Assembly: GCF_918797505.1 (NCBI RefSeq)
Contig: NC_092794.1
Coordinates: 78,963,345-79,027,344, forward strand
Length of the DNA: 64,000 bases
Reading direction: 5' to 3'
From: Bemisia tabaci
Lineage: Eukaryota; Arthropoda; Insecta; Hemiptera; Aleyrodidae
Shown here: one piece after another, positions 58,201-64,000 of the stretch
Position numbering within the stretch: the stretch's first letter is position 1
Layout of the letters: each line of letters opens with the position of its first letter
Made by a program: the position numbers and the translations under genes
The notes under the pieces: generated by a model
Seen by the model: only the letters and a program-made list of their open reading frames with translations
What the model was told of the DNA's origin: nothing
Databases searched by the model: none

Positions 58201-59338
58201 TCTCGCTCGCCCCCTTCCCTTTTCCCCGGCTTTAAAATTTCTAATGATTTTGTTCAGGAAACTTAAGCAAGCAAGCTAAGTGGAGATGATTCTACAACTA
58301 TAGTTAAGCCATTGACTTAATGTAATGGCTCTGAACTGTCGAGTGACTTTCCATTGATGTTTAGGATATGTTGATGATTTCACAATAGTTTGCGTTTAAT
58401 TTAATGCTTGTAGGAGTAGTGTGATCAACCTAAATCTTATTTTGTACTTAAATCCATCGTTTTGTCACGGTATTTTTGTATTCTTGTATATTTGAGCCTT
58501 AAACAATTATAAATTTTGCTGATTTTTGATAATCTTGCAATTTTTGTTCTCTCGACAGCCGTAAACTTTGTAACAAAAGTTCTCCCTGCCTCCCAAAAGA
58601 ATCTACAATGAATGCTCAACATTTTGATTCTCAACCTTAAGGAATGAGTTTTAGGATTTTTTCAAAAGCTCCAAAGTTACTAATTTTCCATGTTTAGGAG
58701 AAATGTTTTCCATGTAAATATGTAGATAGAAATACTTTAAATCCACTAAAATTAAATCGAAGGAGTAGTAGTTAGGCTTTCATTAAAATTCAATAACAAA
58801 TCGGCTCCCTTGTACTGCTACTAATGCTGATGTTAATATTTTTTATTATCTCATGATAATTGTAATAAAAGCTACTGTGAAATATGCTGACTTTGATGAA
58901 GACATTCCATTGAAGGCTCAATGCTAAACACAAGAAAATTCATACCATTTTGAAAGGGTTGGGAAAGAGTCATGATTTGTTTTTTATTATCTGCCTCAAT
59001 TTTGCAGACTAAAATCCTGTGTTAGCATCAAAACCCTTTGAAAAGGCTATCAAGATATTTTTTTTCTTTTAGGCTTCATGAGTCTAGCGAAAAACCTCTA
59101 CCAGTCTTAAAGGTACCTTAAGTTATATCATGCAAATCCTCTTTGTTATTGTTAGTCCATGCCAATAACTCCCAATTTTTTATTTTTTAGTTTAAACACG
59201 AGGCCCGGAACCAAAGTAATTCTCTTTGGACCAAAATTGAAAATCGTAGGAAATAGTTTCATGTATCTTGACTCTTCAATGGCCCGAGTTGTTGGTGGAG
59301 GTATATCCGAATTGAATGCTAAATGGGAAATGACCAAA
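40223..59338 (+). CDS. TDRD3: TDRD3-like protein, N-terminal OB-fold region (partial gene)
   Basis: Coding parts: 40223-40295, 52114-52170, 58011-58171, 59191-59338; the phases agree (0, 0, 2). The joined protein reads ...LEAPPEEALN-VDLKEVVIPG...KLNGD-FSKTYLVQIKKIVEIG...LLLLLSDGHATHKALEVGEIPGI-S-LNTRPGTKV...LDSSMARVVGGG...KWEMTK. This follows the known TDRD3/RMI1 pattern: ALNTDLR, VLQIQKI, LQ.TDGH, ISLN.PPGTKV, VLGG.V..L..KWE. TDRD3 is a Tudor protein that binds arginine-methylated proteins and partners topoisomerase 3-beta; the OB fold is the TOP3B contact. KWE after the VLGG block favours TDRD3 over RMI1. The N-terminus and the UBA/Tudor regions are outside or unfound. Introns of 11.8, 5.8 and 1.0 kb; the two longest are full of foldbacks. 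Confidence 0.82.
40317..42627. mobile_element. Foldback element, 2.3 kb, nearly identical 1-kb arms
   Basis: Ends TCACGGCTCCGTTGAAGG and inverse, flanked by TA (40315-40316, 42628-42629). Arms about 40317-41310 and 41637-42627; the same 86-residue frame is present, unchanged, in both (40705-40965 plus, 41979-42239 minus). The loop of about 330 bases is AT-rich. It begins 22 bases after the donor of TDRD3-like exon a. No transposase recognised. Confidence 0.85.
42630..43386. other. Intron sequence, nothing recognised
   Basis: TDRD3-like intron between two foldbacks. No exon or repeat supported. Confidence 0.4.
43389..45529. mobile_element. Complex mariner-type foldback, right end lost
   Basis: The left end GGTTGTCCCAAAAGTACTGC after TA (43387-43388) is a mariner-type terminus. 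Paired segments: 43430-43500 with 45440-45515 (CAGATATCAAAATGCGG and inverse), and 43510-44130 with about 44270-44840, including the near-identical 74-residue frames at 43643-43867 (plus) and 44503-44727 (minus). Between 44840 and 45440 lies a second inverted pair (CCTACAGGATTTTTA) enclosing a mariner transposase remnant. The right terminus is replaced by a duplicate of 45330-45440 at 45530-45630. Confidence 0.75.
45020..45300 (-). pseudogene. Mariner transposase C-terminal remnant
   Basis: Minus-strand open frame reads HGISPDLAPYDFWLFPTLKK, then GLRGRKVNSINEIKKAVKTF and RRCVASDGRYFEKE. This is the third-aspartate block (APYD) and C-terminus of a mariner transposase. The N-terminal two thirds are absent. 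Confidence 0.85.
46089..46205. repeat. Minisatellite, four 29-bp units
   Basis: Unit TATCTTTAGAGTGACAAACA plus ATACAAATA, repeated four times with one or two differences per unit. Confidence 0.9.
46304..47252. mobile_element. hAT-type element (CAGTGGCGTGCGG termini)
   Basis: CAGTGGCGTGCGG and CCGCACGCCACTG at the ends, with a perfect 8-bp duplication TGCCTCAG (46296-46303, 47253-47260). The GC-rich part (46490-46760) gives frames that are not genes. A long C run is at 47181-47200. Confidence 0.88.
47261..48470. other. Intron sequence, nothing recognised
   Basis: TDRD3-like intron. No exon or element supported. Confidence 0.4.
49219..50201. mobile_element. Foldback element, about 980 bp
   Basis: Ends AAAGGGGTACGT and inverse. 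The arms pair through GGTTTAAACGAGCGTTTCCA, GAAGACCCC and GGAAAGGAGCGAAGGTCGGG to a centre near 49630. The right arm has about 170 extra bases (50020-50190). Target duplication not evident. Confidence 0.75.
50260..50518. mobile_element. MITE, 259 bp (TGGATTGCATTTTGC termini)
   Basis: TGGATTGCATTTTGCAAAAA and its inverse at the right end; the inverted repeat continues through CCACTAGCA and TTGTGCAACTTC. No coding content. Confidence 0.75.
50761..52113. other. Intron sequence, nothing recognised
   Basis: TDRD3-like intron up to exon b. No element or exon supported. Confidence 0.4.
52114..52170 (+). CDS. TDRD3: TDRD3-like exon b
   Basis: Acceptor ...tctggtcacag, donor gtaagt, 57 bp, phase 0 both sides. 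Reads VDLKEVVIPGVYPDKLNGD, corresponding to the TDLR...K..(L)NG segment of TDRD3/RMI1. Confidence 0.75.
52403..53461. mobile_element. Long-TIR element with internal 170-bp tandem repeats
   Basis: The arms AAAATTTGAACTGGAATA... and inverse pair for about 165 bp (52403-52566 and 53292-53461). The interior contains three diverged direct repeats of about 170 bp (starting near 52572, 52741 and 52916), each with ATTGRTCTGAATTTTTRG, CTGAAATTTT and CGTTACAACGTTGCCAAGTT-like blocks. It starts about 230 bp after TDRD3-like exon b. Confidence 0.75.
53462..53960. other. Intron sequence, nothing recognised
   Basis: Contains a short tandem repeat of TCTCACGAGCGCACTACAAA (about 53701-53752) and a T run at 53826-53850. 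No exon supported. Confidence 0.45.
53961..56404. mobile_element. Foldback element, 2.4 kb, right arm holds a MITE
   Basis: Ends CACAGTGGGTTTTAACTAAA and inverse. The arms pair through GGCGGCCGATATGCGCCG, CCCCGGAGTAAAAATTCTCA, CGCGTATAGTCGAGTGAGG and GGGGACTATAGCCCCTGCT to a centre near 54920, where ACCGAAGTACCGAAGAGTACC repeats. The right arm alone carries the 55521-56061 insertion, so the palindrome is older than that MITE. Target duplication not evident. Confidence 0.82.
55521..56061. mobile_element. MITE inserted in foldback right arm
   Basis: CCACTAGACAAGGTACGAAT and the inverse ATTCGTACCTTGTCGAGTGG at the ends; subterminal TTAACCAGAATTTCACG against CGTGAAATTTTGGTTAA. Absent from the left arm of the surrounding palindrome. 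Confidence 0.75.
56581..56816. repeat. Short foldback with GC-rich loop
   Basis: TGAATCACTAAATAC pairs with GTATTTAGTGATTCA and the arms continue through TGTCCAGAAAACCAAATTGT and TATCTACCAC. The loop near 56695-56722 is GC-rich (GGCGCGGGGCGAAGCAGAGCG). Confidence 0.75.
57252..57870. repeat. Diverged foldback, about 620 bp
   Basis: GCGTCTGTGGCATGCAAGAG and inverse CTCTTGCTTGCAACAGACGC. The arms pair with noticeable divergence through AAGAGATACAGCC, GGGCAC and GTAACACGCTTTTTC. The right arm ends 141 bp before TDRD3-like exon c. Confidence 0.65.
58011..58171 (+). CDS. TDRD3: TDRD3-like exon c (OB-fold strands)
   Basis: Acceptor ...gatcgcag, donor gtagac. Reads FSKTYLVQIKKIVEIGPNKV and, after a variable stretch, SLLLLLSDGHATHKALEVGE IPGI. 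The YLVQIKKI and LSDGH blocks are the OB-fold signatures. Ends two bases into a codon completed by exon d as Ser. Confidence 0.85.
58172..59190. other. TDRD3-like intron between exons c and d
   Basis: The only long stretch without an obvious repeat near these exons. 59073-59112 looks like an exon but was rejected on phase. Confidence 0.5.
59191..59338 (+). CDS. TDRD3: TDRD3-like exon d (PPGTK / VLGG blocks)
   Basis: Acceptor ...tattttttag, donor gtaagt. Reads LNTRPGTKVILFGPKLKIVG, then NSFMYLDSSMARVVGGGISE and LNAKWEMTK. This matches the SLN.PPGTKV...LLL....VLGG.VE.L..KWEL stretch of TDRD3. Ends in phase 0; the next exon is beyond the region I could read as coding. Confidence 0.9.
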
Positions 59339-59715
59339 GTAAGTTTTCTGTGTTAGCCTATTTTATATAATAGTCCGACCTGATGATAATGATGCAGGCA
59401 TTGAAATGACCGTATAGTCCAGGCACCATAGCTCAGAATAGTGCCTGGCAAAGAAAAAATTTCGAGCTAGTCAATTTCTTTTTTGAGGAGGGGGGGGGGG
59501 GTCCAGCTAGGTCCTCTGATGTCCCCAAAAAAGTCCCCACAATTTGGAGGTGAGTTGAACACTGAAGTGAGGTAAAGATGCACTTGAACAACAAACTCTC
59601 CTCAGTTATTTCAACGCGAGGACTTATATGTATAATCTCTACCAAAGCTCCTCAGAAATACCCACTTGCTTCACTACTAGAGTATTAAAGACAAAGAAAG
59701 GGCACCGATAGAGTT

Positions 59716-60068
59716 GGTTTCTTGGGCTCATCCTATCTGAATTCTTCAGCTTTGAAATTGTTTGCTCATTGAAGGTATGTATTTTACAGAATCCACCGTG
59801 ATTTGGTCATTTCCGATTTTTTTCGGGTCTAATATATTGGCTTAAACGCGGATCTGAACTCTAAGGGCTAATTTTGGAAAAGAACGCCGGAAAATGCGGA
59901 TTTCTCGGCAAAATCTGCCCTCAGAGTTCCGACCCATGTTAAGGCCAGTATGAGACCTATAAAGAGACCGGAAATGACCAAATCATGGAAAATTCCGTGA
60001 AATATATACCTTCAATTAGCAAAGCATTGTAGAACTGAGGAAATTCAGATAGGATGGGCCCAAAAGCA
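59716..60068. repeat. Foldback, about 350 bp
   Basis: GGGCTCATCCTATCTGAATT pairs with AAATTCAGATAGGATGGGCC, continuing through AAGGTATGTATTTTACAG against CGTGAAATATATACCTT and CCAAATCACGG-like bases to a centre near 59895. Confidence 0.7.
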
Positions 60069-61450
60069 GTCCTTAACGATAAGCACCCCTCCTTCCAGCG
60101 CCCGAATCTCCAAGCACTGGTGATGCAAGGGTGAAGCGCTCACCTCACGTGTCGACGAACGCAAGATTGGTCTTGGTCAAGGATAAATTTTTAGTGTATT
60201 TTCCGAAGAAAATACACTATTGCATTTTTTACTTGCAATTCAACATCAGAAACTAAAACAAGACAACTGATCTCCTCCACTACACTTTGCGGCGTCAATC
60301 AGAGAGTAAAGGCTTAGTAGCCCGACCGCCGCGTGCCGCGTGGAGCCTCCTAGAGGCGGGACGGCCCATGTCGCACTCTGCATATTTGCGGGCGTTTTTG
60401 GAAAGTCCCGGGGCGTCCCACAAAAAGAACGGTGATGATTATTCCTCCTCAAAATTTTACGAGGTAAACCTTTTTTTGTTTGTTTGTTTGTTTGTTTGTT
60501 TGTTTGTTTTTTTTTTTCTTCGGGGTGTGTGGTGTTAACCCCTACGAGTGGTATCGAAATGAGCTTGCTCATACTGTATCTCTTTCGACTCTGAGTCCTA
60601 GCCCCCCAGAAGATGTGAGGGAGTAGCAAATTAATGAAAATTCATAAATAAATATGGAATGCTACATTATTGGACACCTCCTCTCACAAAGAGAAACCTA
60701 GCAGAATCCTCTGATTTACAATTATGCCAGATTGGTTCTAATTTTAACTGGGGGTTCGCGATTAATGGACGGGCTAAAACTAATCCACTTGTGAGGTCGA
60801 CACTCCTGTACCGTCTTTTGACATCATATCGGAGGCTATATTTACAGATTCTTTTACAATTTCTTGTTTTTTCGAAGTCTTCTTTTTACTAACAATAGTT
60901 TCTCCAATATCGTATAACATTACTACAGTTTCATATTGGAAAATATTGCCGCTATTGAGTTATTTACGAAAAATCGCCGAGAAGGCATTTCAGGGTTATT
61001 TTTAGCAGAAAAATCGGGTTTTGAGGGAAGAGGGGGTGTTTTATGAAAAAAATTGAGCATGATTTTTGCAGGAAATTTTGTTAGGAGGAAAATCGATGTC
61101 TTGAAATTTTCCCCTATTTTGCGTTTTCTTCGAGATATTGCACGAAAATCGATTTTTGGGACCATTTGAGGCCCTCCTCCCGTAATCGGGAAGCTCATCT
61201 CCAAATCGTGAGGACTTTTTTTTGGGACATCAGGGGACTTAACTGAACCCTAAGAAACAAAAATTTGTTAGCTCGCAATTTTTTCTTTGAAATTTTACAT
61301 CTTGCCTGGACTTATAAATAATAAGGGAGTTCCTGACCTTTTAGGTAGATTTTGAAGAAATATCTACCTATTGCAGACGGTACGACCTCGTAATTTTCGA
61401 GAATTTTCGCTCAAAGAGCATCGATCCTGAAGCCCTGAGTTAAAAAATGT
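60069..61450. other. Sequence after last seen exon, nothing recognised
   Basis: Contains a hairpin near 60195-60222 similar to 14460-14484, a GC-rich patch 60320-60420 and a (TTTG)n array at 60478-60508. Open frames over 60246-60629 on both strands lack family resemblance. The next TDRD3-like exon was not found. Confidence 0.35.
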
Positions 61451-61452
61451 GT

Positions 61453-61453
<1 letters not shown>

Positions 61454-61535
<82 letters not shown>
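61454..61535. repeat. Compound microsatellite (AC)n(AT)n
   Basis: About 17 AC repeats followed by about 24 AT repeats without interruption. Confidence 0.95.
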
Positions 61536-61538
<3 letters not shown>

Positions 61539-62015
61539 TAAAAAGTGGCCCAAAACTGTATATGTATAACAAGGTGGAGAAATGGTGCTGGGTCCACACC
61601 ATTTCGCGGGGAAACAAAGCCAAGAAATACCAAAAATTAAAATTATCGGTATCTATATATCGGTATAGATCTCTCGACGTGGCTCCGACTTACTATTCCT
61701 TTGCAAACTGCCTGAGCTGAACACTCTCCCCCCTCACTTTCGCACTGTTCCGCATTAGGGCTCAAAAATAATTTTGACTCTAATGAGCTTGTTCAGCAAT
61801 TCGTAATTCTTGCATATTTGGAAACTAGTGAGTGCACAGAGTTCACAGGAATTTTCCCCGATTTTTTTGAGCAATATTAACCCACGAAATACGAGTCCAA
61901 AAGTCCGTATTTTGGGCTCCCATTTAAACGCGCGCCGCTTGGCCCATCTCAAAATGGCGCCCATTATCTCCGTCCGGCGGTGGCCACACTTTTGACCCGG
62001 CGTGCCAGCGAGGTA
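61536..62015. other. Flank of repeat X, nothing recognised
   Basis: Includes CAAAATGGCGCCCATTATCTCC near 61950, a common repeat-like motif; no termini found. Confidence 0.35.
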
Positions 62016-64000
62016 CCTCTGCATGCCTCTGCCGTGTGTGGGTCGTGTAAACAAACGAAGATTGATAACACAAATGATCCAAACAACTCGAAATCTCTTA
62101 ATTTTAATTAATTTAAATCCATTTTCGACTTCAACCAAGCATTTGGCAATAATATTCATCGTATTTTACAACCAGGAGCCACGGCCTATCGGCTCATTTT
62201 AAGGTGCATTCTGAAAATCAGTCTTACAAGTCCAGTGTCCAAATCCAGACTTTCTTCTTTTACTTTTTTTTGACCATTCTCTTTTCATTTTCGCCTCAAA
62301 TCAAATGTTTTGCAGTTTCTTTGTCTTAAGTATGTGGTCCTGAATTCATTCAAGAGCTAGAAGTTCACCATTTATTTAGTATTATAAGCCTTTTGACCTC
62401 TCAAGCTTTACCGATATGATCTCATGTAGTTCAAGGTTTCTTTGGCCCAAACCAAGTGATTACACATCTGATGTGTGTCTTATGGCTCTTCAAATTCGCA
62501 GTTTAGAACTAAATCAGAGACTACAGTTACTTAATCCAGTTCTGCTCTCTTGTTCAATGTTTTTCATAAGTGTTTGTTCGTGTCTGTTCTTTATAAGTGA
62601 CCACTGTAGTGCATATACACAGTTATGATATCGGTACAGGTATTATTTCTTGTTTTCTTCAGTCAGGACTTTCTCTTAAGCGCAATAATTTACCAAAGAA
62701 ATTCACCTAGTTGCGTAAATAATTTGGTGTATAGATATTCTGTTACTTAATGTCTCCTTGCGGTGATGCAAAGTTTCTGAGATCTGTCACAAGTGGATTT
62801 TGCATTTAGACGGTCACTCTTGCCTGATAAAATTACTGCTCTAGCAGCTTCAAATTTATACTTTGATTTCTGATTCATCACTAAATGACACTCGTGCGGT
62901 GTCATTTATCTTTAGTCAGTTCAAAGCTATTTCGACAATGAATCATCAAAGGTCCGATCGAAGAAGGAATTTTCTGGCGAGTGCTGCGGCTCAACCGACA
63001 TCACAACTCTGCTATCAAAAGCATGAACCAAGACATGATCATTCGTCTGGAAGTGAAAATATTTGGCAACTAATCAGCAGGCCGATTATTGAAGGCTTAG
63101 AGCAACCTGACAAGACATCAAATTCGGATATATTGCATGGATATGATAGGGCTATGTCTTTTCATGTCGGGCTGACATAGTTTCAATAATCGGGCAGCTC
63201 GTAGTTTATCAGGTAAGATTTGTAAAGTCACTTAGGTATCACAAGTTACATTCGCATCTCTTGTGGGACAGTCTTTGTAAGTATGCTTACCTTTGTGGAG
63301 ATTAATTGATAACAAAACGAGCATATCAATGTCATAGCCTAACTAGAAAACCACTTACGTAGATTTACAAAGTTTCAGACTTTCTGTTTCTCTTCGATTA
63401 TAAAATCATGCAACGAAATGTTACAAATGTCATCCCCAGATAACCTTAACCATGTTCCTGACTTATTCTTATGGGAGGATGTAATTCTATGTCTTTTCAA
63501 AATCCTTCCATCCATCTGTACCTGAGAAATTCAGTAAACCAGCCGACTTTCGGACTTTTAACAAGAATAGTCGGCAACTTTACCATTGAAATGATTCTTA
63601 GGTGTTTCTGAACAAAGGGATTTTATTAAAATTTTTGATGGACAGGTTTGATTCACCCTGAATTCTTAAATAGAGAGAAAAAAAATAATTTCTTCACTCT
63701 AGAAAGACATGAAACTGACGAAGCTGTAGGTTAGTAAGTAGTTTTTGATTACTTCATTCCATGAAATATGATGAGCCTTGTTGCTGCAGGAAACACAACA
63801 TACTAGCAGGAATCCTCAAATAAATTTTCTGTCTTGTACAATATCTGTTGATACTTAAGTATTTGATGATACCTATGAAGTACAAAATTTCTGAAAAGAC
63901 CCTGGGAATACCAGCAGAGTCATCTCAAAATTTTCTCCCAGGAACAAAACTAAAAATTGTGGAAGTTTCCTAAGAATGCTCTGAAGACAAATTTACGTAT
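62016..64000 (+). repeat. Unclassified repeat X, copy running off the right edge
   Basis: Collinear with the reverse complement of 36135-38114 for its full visible length, with small indels (an extra TGTCTGTTCTTTATAA near 62580). A frame at 62863-63180 reads SRPIIEGLEQPDKTSNSDIL near its end and is the fuller version of the one at 36958-37161. Whether it is a mobile element or a segmental duplication cannot be decided here. Confidence 0.7.

Noticed and set aside
59073..59112. Exon-like segment LHESSEKPLPVLK between TDRD3-like exons c and d
   Set aside because: It joins exon c in phase but leaves exon d out of frame. Joining c directly to d gives GISLNTRPGTKV, matching the family.
40223..59338. 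Assignment of the plus-strand gene to RMI1
   Set aside because: RMI1 shares the OB-fold pattern, but the ISLNTRPGTKV junction and KWE after the VLGG-type block fit TDRD3 better. With only the N-terminal half visible, RMI1 is not fully excluded.

Overview
The window reads as nuclear DNA of an animal, most likely an insect. It holds spliced genes with GT-AG introns, many families of non-autonomous DNA transposons (hAT-, mariner-, piggyBac- and probably Mutator- and Helitron-type), a decayed non-LTR retrotransposon, and A/T and G homopolymers. A hemipteran is my guess from overall texture only; nothing here proves the order.

Two conserved genes are recognisable, arranged head to head. On the minus strand, five coding exons between 2,736 and 16,824 encode a PP2C-type Ser/Thr phosphatase of the PPM1A/PPM1B group. 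All splice phases agree and the catalytic metal-binding aspartates are present. The last exon in the window ends at a GTAAGT that overlaps an in-frame TAA, so the gene either stops there or continues off the left edge. On the plus strand, four exons (40,223-59,338) encode the N-terminal OB-fold region of a TDRD3-like protein. Its first exon(s) were not found and the rest lies beyond the right edge. About 23 kb of nested transposons separates the genes, and their introns are filled with more of the same. Two short spliced-looking open segments near 27-28 kb on the minus strand may belong to an unrecognised gene.

Layout. 1-2,643: decayed mariner broken by two younger insertions. 2,736-16,882: the phosphatase gene; its introns carry long foldback (palindromic) elements at 3,646-4,851, 6,252-9,446 (containing several smaller elements) and 13,387-14,379, a probable Helitron end made of GNA-triloop hairpins (8,141-8,250), minisatellites and a tetranucleotide array. 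18,336-22,900: a hAT-type element with an 8-bp target duplication that contains a broken LINE. 23-29 kb: truncated foldback, piggyBac-type MITE and a Mutator-like MITE. 29,230-32,920: a stack of nine related elements nested in one another, nearly all inside each other's terminal inverted repeats. 32,922-38,513: GC-rich palindrome inside a larger 5.2-kb palindrome whose arms record a hAT insertion and an apparent excision footprint. 40,223-59,338: the TDRD3-like gene with foldbacks at 40,317-42,627, 43,389-45,529, 49,219-50,201, 52,403-53,461, 53,961-56,404, 57,252-57,870 and 59,716-60,068. 62,016-64,000: another copy of the unclassified repeat that forms part of the 33-38 kb palindrome.

The most unusual signals are the self-targeting MITE stack and the density of long inverted repeats inside transcribed introns, which would fold into long double-stranded RNA in both pre-mRNAs. 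One foldback has transposase C-terminal remnants in both arms, showing it was built from two inverted mariner 3' ends. All boundaries were read by eye, without alignment software.
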